DNA of 64,000 nt from Rugamonas fusca (lineage in GTDB: Bacteria; Pseudomonadota; Gammaproteobacteria; Burkholderiales; Burkholderiaceae_D), in NCBI RefSeq assembly GCF_014042365.1, contig NZ_JACEZS010000015.1:62001-126000 (forward strand), given 5' to 3'. The first letter of the stretch is position 1, and every line of letters begins with the position of its first letter. Below the pieces are notes generated by a model. It made no database searches. It saw only the letters and a list, made by a program, of their open reading frames with translations, and was not told the DNA's origin. A program made the translations under genes and the position numbers. Below, piece by piece: positions 32,766 to 40,794 of this stretch.

Positions 32766-33091
32766 CAACGTTGCGCCACTTCACCACCGAAGTGCAGCAT
32801 ATGTTCGACATGCACCTTGATCTGACCAGCCAGGCCGGCGAACTCCTTGCTCAGCGCGCGCGCCGATTCGTCGCTGATGCCTTCCACAATTATGCAATGC
32901 TCGTAGCAGCCGGCCCGGCGCACGATCACCCATTTCTCCACGCGCGCCTGGGCGCGTTGCAACACCGCTTCCACCTCGCTGGCAATGGGGGCGTTGGTAT
33001 CGAGCAGGAGATGAAACGTGTGCGTCAGGCGGTACTGGCTGCGCCAGGCGCTGATGTCATGAGAGGAAGGGCGGGACGCTTGAGTGTTCAT
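32759..33091 (-). CDS. Hypothetical protein with possible ACT-like fold
   Basis: The 110-residue protein has no signal peptide. The N-terminal 20 residues look disordered (MNTQASRPSSHDISAW). The rest alternates strands and helices (LTHTFHLLLDTNAPIASEVE; VEKWVIVRRAGCYEHCIIVE; ISDESARALSKEFAGLAGQI; KVHVEHMLHFG), a pattern that could fit a ferredoxin-like or ACT-type fold, but I recognise no family motif. The ATG at 33091 has GGAG 7 nt upstream, better than an earlier ATG at 33184. It converges with the toxin gene. Function unknown. Confidence 0.6.
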   Translation of the reverse strand: MNTQASRPSSHDISAWRSQYRLTHTFHLLLDTNAPIASEVEAVLQRAQARVEKWVIVRRAGCYEHCIIVEGISDESARALSKEFAGLAGQIKVHVEHMLHFGGEVAQRCQ

Positions 33092-33307
33092 GGTGACTCC
33101 GGAATGCTTGGCCCGATTCGGAGCAACCCATGTCGCGCCCGCTTCGTTGCCGTTAATAGGCCGCATCGCCGTGATGGCTTCCACCTTGCCCGGGTAGGCA
33201 GGTTGGCGTCGGGGTAAACCGACTCTTGATGCAAATTCGCTGATGACCAGACCTTGCTAAAAAATCCGATATACAGAACTTGGTGTTCAATATAACGGAA
33301 TTTCGTT

Positions 33308-33568
33308 GTGGCGGCAATAGGGCACTGGAATGATGTACAAACCATCAACAACGAAGCACTTGAGTGCATGGCGCAGGCGAGCGGAACGACGAAGGGGGAT
33401 ATCTTGTGTAAGGCGCTAGCCTTGCTCGAGGTCGCATCGGAGGCGAGGAAACAGGGAAAACGAATTGCCATCCTGACCAAGGATAAGCAGGTGGTGACTG
33501 AAATCGTGGGGGGTAACCTTTACGGAGTCGCCATGATGATCGATCTGGATCGCTCCGTCGTATCCTGA
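33308..33568 (+). CDS. Ribbon-helix-helix-like small protein
   Basis: This 86-residue protein with a GTG start has a central sequence, EALECMAQASGTTKGDILCK, followed by ALALLEVASEARKQGKRIAI and KDKQVVTEIVGG. It matches the pattern of chromosomal RHH proteins that have a GTTKxDxLRKALAL helix pair and a C-terminal beta-strand. The first RHH strand is weak (GHWNDVQTINN), and the tail (LYGVAMMIDLDRSVVS) is not typical. No partner toxin is evident next to it, so it may be an orphan DNA-binding antitoxin or regulator. It lies in an accessory stretch with lower GC than the core. Confidence 0.6.
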   Translation: MAAIGHWNDVQTINNEALECMAQASGTTKGDILCKALALLEVASEARKQGKRIAILTKDKQVVTEIVGGNLYGVAMMIDLDRSVVS

Positions 33569-34259
33569 ATGTGAATGCACAGCACCACCGGCTGCGCACC
33601 CATCCGCTCCTGTGTCCGCGCCCAGTGCGGCGCCAGAATATCCTCCCATGCCACGTCCGTGTTGCGCAGGAAGCGGTACGCCGCTACCGTTTCGCTCCAG
33701 CTATCGCATGCATCGGGATGCTGGCCACCGGCATGCCAAAGTTTACGAGGGGGACGTGCAAGTCATTGAACGTAAACGATTTTCCGAGATGGGTATAACG
33801 CCATGGATTTGGCCTCCAATCCTTACTCATTCAGATGAATAGGATTGCGTCCTGAACGTGGGCCAATCTCCGATACAAATGATGCGGCCAGTGAGGGCAA
33901 TTTTTCGCAACTCCGCCTCATTTGCGTGGCCGACTGCATGAGCAAGCTTATTCCTGCCACGCCGTGTCCACACAGTCGAAAATATTTTTGTGGATACTAA
34001 TTGTGAACTTGTTCGATAAACCATGTCGCGCCCCCGCGGTATGCGCATGAATGTTTCCGATTGCATCAGACTTTCATGAATATAGGCGTCAAAAGTTAGC
34101 AAGAGAAAATATATTTCGAATAAAAAATAATAATTTCATTGCACACATGCTTTTTGAAAAAAAGAATAATTTTTACTTTGATAAGCTGGCTTGCCGTACT
34201 GGCGAATTTGATATCTTTGCTTACAGCCGTAAGCATAAAAAACTTTTTAGGGGTATATC
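33569..34259. other. 691-bp stretch without a credible gene; AT-rich right half
   Basis: Open frames here are short (60-91 codons), overlap each other on both strands and show no motifs or plausible starts, so none is annotated. The left part (33569-33840) is moderately GC-rich and could be remnant coding sequence. From about 34060 to 34255 the DNA is strikingly AT-rich, with A-runs (AAAAAATAATAA around 34123-34134), and ends in the leader of the PEP-CTERM gene, which carries a perfect hairpin at 34218-34235. Confidence 0.5.
34218..34235 (+). promoter_or_regulatory. Perfect inverted repeat in the PEP-CTERM gene leader
   Basis: TGCTTAC (34218-34224) and GTAAGCA (34229-34235) flank a 4-nt AGCC loop, followed by TAAAAAAC and TTTTTAG. 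It is 25 bp upstream of the ATG at 34260. It could be an operator or an RNA hairpin controlling translation. Confidence 0.5.
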
Positions 34260-34751
34260 ATGAAATTGAAATTCATTGCCGCAAGTGTGCTCGCATTCGC
34301 CGCGCTCAGCGCGAACGCGGCCAACCAGTCGTTCACTATCGCCCCCGGCGTCACGTTCGACTTTAACGGCCTGGCCCTGCCAGGCGATGGCTTGCTGTCG
34401 GGAGGCTCCGACGTGATCACCTTTGGCGGGCTCGCGACCGGCGCCTATGAGGCCGTGCTGTCCTATAGCGGCAACTATGTGGACATCACTTCCGCCTCGC
34501 TCAATGGCATGACGCCGAATGCACTGATTGCCGGGACAAAAACCAGCCTGGGCAGCTTCGACATTATCGGCCTGTCGCCATTTACGCTGACGTTGAACGG
34601 CATCGCCGGCGCATCGCCCCTGGCAGCGTATTCCGGCCACATCACCGTGTCGGCCGTGCCGGAACCGTCCGGCTATGTGTTGCTGATGCTGGGCCTGGGT
34701 GTGCTGGGCCTGACCATCTCGCGCAAAGCGCCCAAGCAGAAGTTCGAATAA
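34260..34751 (+). CDS. PEP-CTERM sorting-domain protein
   Basis: The 163-residue exported protein has a signal peptide (MKLKFIAASVLAFAALSANA), a beta-rich central region (FDFNGLALPGDGLLSGGSDV; LSPFTLTLNGIAGASPLAAY) and a C-terminal sorting signal. That signal comprises the motif VPEPSG, a hydrophobic segment YVLLMLGLGVLGLTISRK and a basic tail. Such proteins are cut by an exosortase (EpsH/XrtA type) and are linked to exopolysaccharide and floc or biofilm formation. An AGGGG ribosome site precedes the ATG. Upstream DNA is AT-rich with a hairpin. No exosortase gene is in this window. Confidence 0.9.
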   Translation: MKLKFIAASVLAFAALSANAANQSFTIAPGVTFDFNGLALPGDGLLSGGSDVITFGGLATGAYEAVLSYSGNYVDITSASLNGMTPNALIAGTKTSLGSFDIIGLSPFTLTLNGIAGASPLAAYSGHITVSAVPEPSGYVLLMLGLGVLGLTISRKAPKQKFE

Positions 34752-34838
34752 GCGTAAGCGGGCAGCGAGAAAACATCTGGCTGCCCAACCGTACGCGCGC
34801 CTTGCCGCGTCACCTCGTCCTGCCTGCGCAGCACGAGT

Positions 34839-36293
34839 TCAGTTCCGCGGCCCCTGCCGCCCCACTTCCGGCTGACCCGACAGGATGCCCTGATAGTCGC
34901 TCAGCGTCGCGCCGATGGTGATCTGGTCGGTGCCGATGTCGAAGAAGCGGATATCCTTGCTGTGATCGCTGCCCCGTACCTTGACCACGGAAATCACGCG
35001 CTTGAGCTGCCCGCCCAGTTCGACATAGCGATGCATGACGATGGCGTCGGCCAGGAAGGCGTTGCCGTAGGTGCTGAAACGCAGCGCCGAATACTGGTCC
35101 TCCAGCTCGGCCGTCATCAGCACGGTGACGCCCATGCCCGTCAGCACCGCCACCAGGCGGTACAGCGATTCACGGAAATCTTCGCGGAACACCGATGCCA
35201 GCGTCAACTCGAAGCCGGCCAGCGAATCGATCACCACGCGGGTGGCCTTGGTGCGCTCGATCAGGCTGACCATGTCGCTCAGGATTTCATCGAGCGACAG
35301 ATCAAGCGTGCGGGTGTTGATCACCCCGACCATGCCGCCGGCGACCAGTGTGCTGAGCTGCCGGCTCAACAACTGGTTCGGGCTCTTTTCGAAGGCCGCG
35401 ATCACGCCCCGTTCGCCGAGGCGCGCGCCTTCGGCCAGGAACTGGGTCGCCATCACGGTCTTGCCCGAGCCGGACGGTCCCACCACCAGCATCGCATAGC
35501 CAGCCGGCAGGCCGCCGCCCAGCATCTCGTCGAGCGCCGGCACGCCGGTCGACAAGCGGGTCTCGCCGCCGATGCTGACCTCCGCGCCGGCCTTGACCAC
35601 GGCGCGCGAAAAGATCTCGATGCCGTTGCCGCCGATGCGGAAGGTGTGCACGCCCAGGCTCTGGGCCTGGCCACGCATTTTCACGACCTGGATCTTGCGC
35701 ACCATGGCATCGCGGTGTACCTGTTGGGACAGCCACAGGATGCCGTCGGCCACCGTAAACACGGGACTCGATTCCGCCTCCGGCGTCAGGTATTCACCGA
35801 TCAGGAAGGTCGTCGCCAGCCAGCTGGTCATCTGCATGCCGAGTTGCTGCACAAAGTGTTGCAGGCCGTCGGCCTTGGCATCGGTCGCGCCTGACTGCAC
35901 CACGGAACGGAACGAATCGACAAACACCAGGCTGGGACTGAAAGCCTGCACCTCGGCCGAAATGCGCGCCAGCACGCGGTCAAAGTCGCCGTCCAACAAT
36001 TCGCTGGCAAGGTTGACGAACTTGATCGACTGGTTGATCTTGGCGGCATCAAAGAACGGGAACTGCTGCTGGTAGCGCAGCATCTTCAGGGGTGGCTCAC
36101 CCAGCACGGTAAAGAACAGCGCACGCCGATCGGGGCTGGCCAGCGAGAACATGATCTGGTGCGCCATCGTCGTCTTGCCGCTGCCCGGCGTCCCCGCCAG
36201 CAAGTTGAAGGAGTATTCGGGAATGCCGCCGCCCAGCAAGGCATCCAGGCCCGGCACGCCGGTGGGCAGGCGTCGTATGTCGACTTTTTTCAT
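34839..36293 (-). CDS. KaiC-like double RecA-domain ATPase
   Basis: The 484-residue protein has two KaiC domains. Domain 1 has RRLPTGVPGLDALLGGGIPE and Walker A GTPGSGKT (residues 34-41). Domain 2 has RLSTGVPALDEMLGGGLPAG and Walker A GPSGSGKT, with Walker B-like strands (RVVIDSLAGFEL). Cyanobacterial KaiC is the clock ATPase/kinase; proteobacterial relatives without KaiA/KaiB are of uncertain role, some linked to stress or signalling. Its start overlaps the stop of the small upstream gene (36290-36709), and a histidine kinase lies further upstream on the same strand, suggesting a signalling unit. Confidence 0.88.
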   Translation of the reverse strand: MKKVDIRRLPTGVPGLDALLGGGIPEYSFNLLAGTPGSGKTTMAHQIMFSLASPDRRALFFTVLGEPPLKMLRYQQQFPFFDAAKINQSIKFVNLASELLDGDFDRVLARISAEVQAFSPSLVFVDSFRSVVQSGATDAKADGLQHFVQQLGMQMTSWLATTFLIGEYLTPEAESSPVFTVADGILWLSQQVHRDAMVRKIQVVKMRGQAQSLGVHTFRIGGNGIEIFSRAVVKAGAEVSIGGETRLSTGVPALDEMLGGGLPAGYAMLVVGPSGSGKTVMATQFLAEGARLGERGVIAAFEKSPNQLLSRQLSTLVAGGMVGVINTRTLDLSLDEILSDMVSLIERTKATRVVIDSLAGFELTLASVFREDFRESLYRLVAVLTGMGVTVLMTAELEDQYSALRFSTYGNAFLADAIVMHRYVELGGQLKRVISVVKVRGSDHSKDIRFFDIGTDQITIGATLSDYQGILSGQPEVGRQGPRN

Positions 36294-36709
36294 GCTTGAG
36301 ACTCCGATACAACGGGGTTTTCCGTGTCATCCCCCCAAGCCGCACGCAGGATGCTGGATGTGACGAGTTCGCCGATGAGTAAGGTTAAGATGTCGATGAA
36401 AGTGCACAGCAGTGCAATGCTGGCCTCGCTCGCGACGGGCATGGATTGTTCCTGCAAGCGTTGCTCCAGCTGCGAGAACGGCGTTTTCCCCTCGTCGTGC
36501 TCCGGCTCGGCCAGCCACGGATAAGCGGCGCCGACCTGGTGCAGGCTGCGGGCGTACAGCGCATCGAAACCGCGCTCGCCGATGATGGCGGTGAGATGTT
36601 GCGCCAGCGCGCGCGACAGCGCCGCGCTGGCCGCGGGCACGCGCGAGCGATCGCGCGACACCGCAATCCGGACTATCCTGTGCCAATGCTGTTCGGTCAA
36701 GGCCATCAT
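36290..36709 (-). CDS. Small conserved-looking protein coupled to the KaiC-like gene
   Basis: The 139-residue protein has no signal peptide. The N-terminal part is basic and helical (MMALTEQHWHRIVRIAVSRD; ASAALSRALAQHLTAIIGER), the middle contains ALYARSLHQVGAAYPWL, and the C-terminal part has a hydrophobic helix (IALLCTFIDILTLLIGELVT). I recognise no named domain. Its stop overlaps the KaiC-like start (ATGA), so it is translationally coupled and may be a partner or regulator of that ATPase. Start is ATG 36709 or 36706; longer frames upstream look non-coding. Confidence 0.7.
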   Translation of the reverse strand: MMALTEQHWHRIVRIAVSRDRSRVPAASAALSRALAQHLTAIIGERGFDALYARSLHQVGAAYPWLAEPEHDEGKTPFSQLEQRLQEQSMPVASEASIALLCTFIDILTLLIGELVTSSILRAAWGDDTENPVVSESQA

Positions 36710-36889
36710 CCCGTTAGGTTCTTCGATTTGGCGTTTCGCATGCCGCTGGCGTCCACCGGTGACAGCGCCTGACGAAAAAATGACGTCGGCGCGGACGTCC
36801 ATGTCGCGGCACCCGGCCATCTGCGCGCGATGGATGGGATAGTATTATGTCAAAGCGCTGCGGCAGCGTACGCGCTATCCCTCAGTCAG

Positions 36890-37972
36890 TCAAGCTGGTC
36901 GACTCTGCTCACGCAGCGGCGTCGGCAGCAGTCCGGCCGCACGGGGGAGCTGCCAGCACGCATCGGACGTGGCAGACGCCGCTAACGGGGCCGCGGCCAC
37001 GGCCGGGGGCGGCGCCAGCGGCAGATACACGCTGAACGCGCTGCCCTTGCCGCTGCCCTCGCTATACACCCTGACCGAGCCGCCATGCAGTTCCGCGATC
37101 CGACGCACCAGCGACAGTCCGATGCCGAGGCCGCCAAGCGCCCGATGCAGCGGACGCGGGCCCTGGGTGAACAAATCGAAGATCTGCGGCTGCAGCTCCG
37201 GCGCGATGCCGGCGCCATCATCGCTGACAGTGACGACGGCATTGCTGCCCTCGGCCCTCGCGCGGATGGCGATGTGGCCATGCTGCGGCGTGAATTTGCT
37301 GGCATTGAGCAGCAGATTGGACAGCGCCTGGGTCAGCCGGTCCAGATCGCCGTCCACGCACAACGGTTCCGCAGGCAGATCGAGCGACAGTTGCTGGCCG
37401 CGCTCGGTCAACAGGGGCTGGCCGATCTCGACCGCCCCCTGGATCGCATCCCTCAGCGACAGGCGAGAACGGGCGATGGTGATCTTGTCCATCCTGACGC
37501 GCGATGCGTCCATCAGGTCGTCGACCAGCCGCACCAGCAGCGCCACCTGCCGTTCGATGATGTCATGCAGTATGGTCAGGTCGGGACGGTGTCCGGCCAG
37601 CTCGCCGATCAGGTGATTGGCCATGATGATCGGATGCAGGGGGTTGCGCAATTCGTGCGCCAGCATGGCGAAGAACTCCATCTGCTGGCGGTTGACCGCC
37701 TCGGCCGCCTGCTGCATGTCGCGCGCGCCGAAGATCGCCAGCACCAGTTGCTCGTTGGCCGCCTGCAACCGGGGTACCAGCTTGGCGTAGGTGTCGTGAC
37801 GCTCCTTCAGTGCATTGTGTTTTTCCGTCATGTGCAGCAGATCGCCGATGGTGCGGCGCAACTGGCGCACCTCCAGCTGGCGGAAGGTCTGCCAGTCCGT
37901 CAGCTCGGTGGTGGAACGCGCCGGCGCGCCGGCCCCGATGGGCGGCTCAATAGGTGCCTCTTTATGCATCAT
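36890..37972 (-). CDS. Cytoplasmic sensor histidine kinase
   Basis: The 360-residue protein has no membrane helices. An N-terminal helical, probably coiled-coil region (TFRQLEVRQLRRTIGDLLHM; RHDTYAKLVPRLQAANEQLV) is followed by the HisKA dimerisation motif FFAMLAHELRNPLHPI with the phosphorylated His, then the ATPase domain with N-box LLLNASKFT, G1 VSDDGAGIAPEL and G2 LGGLGIGLSLVRRI. The C-terminal 35 residues are Ala/Pro-rich. Start is one of two adjacent ATGs (37972 or 37969). It lies 180 bp upstream of the KaiC-associated genes on the same strand. No cognate response regulator is adjacent. Confidence 0.9.
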   Translation of the reverse strand: MMHKEAPIEPPIGAGAPARSTTELTDWQTFRQLEVRQLRRTIGDLLHMTEKHNALKERHDTYAKLVPRLQAANEQLVLAIFGARDMQQAAEAVNRQQMEFFAMLAHELRNPLHPIIMANHLIGELAGHRPDLTILHDIIERQVALLVRLVDDLMDASRVRMDKITIARSRLSLRDAIQGAVEIGQPLLTERGQQLSLDLPAEPLCVDGDLDRLTQALSNLLLNASKFTPQHGHIAIRARAEGSNAVVTVSDDGAGIAPELQPQIFDLFTQGPRPLHRALGGLGIGLSLVRRIAELHGGSVRVYSEGSGKGSAFSVYLPLAPPPAVAAAPLAASATSDACWQLPRAAGLLPTPLREQSRPA

Positions 37973-38180
37973 CTCATTGACCTCACAGCCAATCCATAAG
38001 CCCCTGCGCACGCGAACAATCGTATTATCGCCGCGCACGGCAGCCTTGCCACTGCCTACAGAGTTAAAACGTATTTCACCATACCTGAAATGGCAAACTA
38101 TGTAAGCTTATAAATTTAAATAGAATCTTAAACAATCGCACATGCAAGCTATGAGCCCTTCCCCGCCATGCCGGGGGCGC

Positions 38181-38543
38181 TCAGCGCGCCGGCACCACCA
38201 GCACCGTGTCGCCCGTCCTGCCCTTGGCGCCGGTATCGCCCGTGGCACCAGCATCGCCGGTCTGCCCCTTCGCTCCATCGGCGCCAGCGGCGCCGCCTGC
38301 GCCGGTCTGGCCGGTGGCGCCCGTGGCCCCGGTGGCGCCGGGCGCGGCATCGGCACCGGCAGCGCCCGTCGCTCCCGTGGCGCCGGTGGTGCCACTCGCG
38401 GCGCTGGCCCCGGTGGCCCCGGTGGCGCCGGTAGGGCCGGCGGGACCGGCAACAACCTGGATCACGGGTGGCGGTGCCTCACGCTGGCACGCACTCAACG
38501 CAGCGGCGGCGCACAACATGCAAACAATTAGGATGGGTTTCAT
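38181..38543 (-). CDS. Collagen-like repeat lipoprotein
   Basis: The 120-residue protein has a lipoprotein signal peptide ([20 protein letters not shown], lipobox LSAC with Cys19). After a short linker ([12 protein letters not shown]) it is almost entirely Gly-X-Y triplets, mostly GAT, with runs such as [15 protein letters not shown] and [20 protein letters not shown]. It ends TVLVVPAR. There are interruptions (ASAASG; ADAAPG). Such sequence can form a collagen-like triple helix, here anchored by lipid at the N-terminus and lacking any C-terminal trimerisation domain. ATG 38543 has AAGGAA upstream. The repeat DNA is prone to slippage, so length may vary between strains. Confidence 0.85.
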   Translation of the reverse strand: MKPILIVCMLCAAAALSACQREAPPPVIQVVAGPAGPTGATGATGASAASGTTGATGATGAAGADAAPGATGATGATGQTGAGGAAGADGAKGQTGDAGATGDTGAKGRTGDTVLVVPAR

Positions 38544-38857
38544 GACGTTTCCTTTAAAGACAGTTTTTGGCCTGCCAAACACGGAAGGGGGCGCCAAGAC
38601 GCCAACCTCAGCGCTCAGTCGCGCCGCTGCCGCCCCATCAACCGCGGCTCGGCGCCAGTGGCGCTGATGGCACGACAGATGCGGCAGGGGGGCCGGTTCT
38701 CCAGCGCGCACCGCCTTGCCTTCGTTATGCGGTCTCGACAGGCTGCGGGCTGGTCTGTCCCATCATGCGCGCACACGTTGGCCGCCGGAGTAGGATGGCG
38801 TGCAGTGTCCGCGTAGGAGAACACAACGCAAACCACCCTGGCGGGAAATGCCTCAGC
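38544..38857. other. 314-bp intergenic stretch, nothing recognised
   Basis: This lies between the lipoprotein start and the end of the GGDEF-EAL gene, both on the minus strand. Frames here are short and unconvincing. It should contain the lipoprotein promoter, but I see no clear hexamers and no strong hairpin. Confidence 0.4.
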
Positions 38858-40501
38858 TCACCGACCACCTGCTGGGTCAAAGCGGGACTGGTTGCGCAGG
38901 TGCGCAAACGCCTGGGCGTCCAGCGCCTGGCTGAAGTAATACCCCTGCCCCTCGTCGCACCCATGCGCGGTCAGGAAAGCGCACTGCTGCAGCGTTTCCA
39001 CCCCTTCTGCGATCACTTGTTTGTGCAAGCTCTTGCCCATGCTGATCACGGCGCTGACGATGGTCGCGTCATCCTTGCTGCCGGTCATCTGGCTGACGAA
39101 CGACTGGTCGATCTTGAGCGTATGGATGGGGAACTGGCTCAGGTAGCTGAGGCTGGAATAGCCGGTGCCAAAGTCGTCAATGGCCAGCTTGACCCCCATC
39201 GCGGAGATCGCCTTGAGCAGCCGGTCGGACGCATGGACATCATGCATCAACATGCTCTCGGTCAGTTCCAGTTCCAGGCAGGCCGGCCCCAGCCCCGTCT
39301 CGGCCAGGGTCTGGCGCAGGAATGGCAGGAAGCCGGCGCTACGAAACTCCAGCGGCGAAGTGTTGACCGCCATCAGCAACGGCGGCAAGCCCTGGCGACG
39401 CCAGGCCTGCGCCTGCTCGCACGCCTGACGCAACACCCAGTGCCCCAGTGGCACGATCAGGCCGCACTCTTCGGCGATGGCGATGAAATGTTGCGGCAAC
39501 AGCAGGCCGCGCTGCGGGTGCCGCCAGCGCACCAGCGCTTCCGCCCCCACCAGCCGCCCGCTGGCAAGGTCGATCTTGGGCTGGTAGTGCAGCACGAATT
39601 CCTGGCGCTCGAGCGCCAGCCGCAGCCCCGCTTCGATCGACTGGCGCAGGATGGCGCGGGCGTTCATCGCCGGTTCGAAAAAGGTGCAATTGTTACGGCC
39701 CGCTTCTTTGGCGTGGTACATGGCGATATCCGCATTGCGCAACAGGGTGGCGGCGTCCTGGCCGTCGCCCGGAAACAGGCTCACGCCGATGCTGAGGCCA
39801 ATGTGCAGGGCGTGATGCTCGACCAGGTGCGACAACGCCATGGCATGCAGGATCTTTTGCGCGATGGCGGCCGCGTCCTCCGCGTGCTCAATCTCGGGCA
39901 GCAGGAGAATGAACTCGTCGCCGCCCTGTCGGCACACCGTGTCCGAGCCGCGCACGCAGCGCACCAGGCAGCGCGCCACTGCCTGCAGCAACTGGTCGCC
40001 CACCGCGTGGCCAAGGGAATCGTTGATATGTTTGAAGCGATCGAGATCAATGAACATGACGGCCAGTTGGCCATGACGGCGGCGCGCCAGTTCAATTGCC
40101 TGCTGCAGCCGGTCCCCCAGCAGCAGCCGGTTGGGCAGGTTAGTCAAGCCATCGTGATGGGCCAGCCGGTCCAGTTCGACCTTGGCGTGCTGGATCTGTT
40201 CGGCCAGCCTGATGGCCTCCATCGACGCCACCACCAGATGGGCGTTGGCCTGGCGCAACAACGTGACATGGCTGGCGAACGCGTTCCCGATACGATGCCG
40301 GTGGCCGCCATACTTTTCGCGCAGGCTCATCGCCAGCTCGCGGGCCTGCACCAGCCCTTCGCGCACCAGCAGCACTTGCTCACGGATGCTACGGCGCGAC
40401 AGATCTTGCCGGATCAGCGGTGCCTGGCGCAGCTTGACGGGAAGACGTCGCCGGAGGCGTTGCACTTCTGGCATGCCGCCGAACTTGCGTTGTGCGCGCA
40501 T
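38858..40501 (-). CDS. GGDEF-EAL domain protein (cyclic-di-GMP turnover)
   Basis: The 547-residue cytoplasmic protein has an N-terminal helical region (1-105), a GGDEF domain (HHDGLTNLPNR; active-site GGDEF at 193-197) and an EAL domain (EAL at 321-323, then NTSPLEF, ELTESML, DDFGTGYSSLSYL, KIDQSFV and AEGVET). Both active sites look complete. The inhibitory I-site RGSD (184-187) lies exactly five residues before GGDEF, so cyclase activity could be feedback-inhibited. The EAL metal and catalytic residues suggest real phosphodiesterase function. No sensory domain is recognised. A GGGAGAG ribosome site precedes the ATG at 40501. Confidence 0.93.
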   Translation of the reverse strand: MRAQRKFGGMPEVQRLRRRLPVKLRQAPLIRQDLSRRSIREQVLLVREGLVQARELAMSLREKYGGHRHRIGNAFASHVTLLRQANAHLVVASMEAIRLAEQIQHAKVELDRLAHHDGLTNLPNRLLLGDRLQQAIELARRRHGQLAVMFIDLDRFKHINDSLGHAVGDQLLQAVARCLVRCVRGSDTVCRQGGDEFILLLPEIEHAEDAAAIAQKILHAMALSHLVEHHALHIGLSIGVSLFPGDGQDAATLLRNADIAMYHAKEAGRNNCTFFEPAMNARAILRQSIEAGLRLALERQEFVLHYQPKIDLASGRLVGAEALVRWRHPQRGLLLPQHFIAIAEECGLIVPLGHWVLRQACEQAQAWRRQGLPPLLMAVNTSPLEFRSAGFLPFLRQTLAETGLGPACLELELTESMLMHDVHASDRLLKAISAMGVKLAIDDFGTGYSSLSYLSQFPIHTLKIDQSFVSQMTGSKDDATIVSAVISMGKSLHKQVIAEGVETLQQCAFLTAHGCDEGQGYYFSQALDAQAFAHLRNQSRFDPAGGR

Positions 40502-40794
40502 AAGCCTGCTCTCCCTTTACGACGAAATCAACATTCAGCACAATGGCGCAAATCGGCGGGTTTCACCGTGCGTCAACACACATTGAGGCCCAGCACACCC
40601 GGCCGCTCTGCGCGGAACGCCCACAAGCCAGGGCCTGATATGGCAGCGTCTTGAACAGCACCGACGCGCAGAGTTACAAAGTAGAGATATCGCCGCCTGA
40701 ATCCGAGTGCGGACGACAGGAAATGGATGCTTTCCGCGACTGTACTTTTCCGAAAATAGCGTGATTGATGGGATCGGCTGACGTGCCCACGCCG

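Noticed and set aside
33571..33842. Overlapping plus-strand frames just after the RHH-like gene
   Set aside because: Three mutually overlapping frames of 64-76 codons with no shared features; at best decayed sequence.
33827..34102. Minus-strand 91-codon frame in the AT-rich gap
   Set aside because: No ribosome site, no motif, and it overlaps another weak frame on the plus strand.
34051..34263. Plus-strand 70-codon frame overlapping the PEP-CTERM start
   Set aside because: AT-rich leader DNA with Lys/Asn/Phe-rich translation; it runs into the ribosome site of a convincing gene.
38181..38455. Gly-X-Y repeat DNA as a CRISPR or tandem-repeat array
   Set aside because: The repetition follows codon triplets in frame with a lipoprotein; there are no constant repeats with unique spacers.
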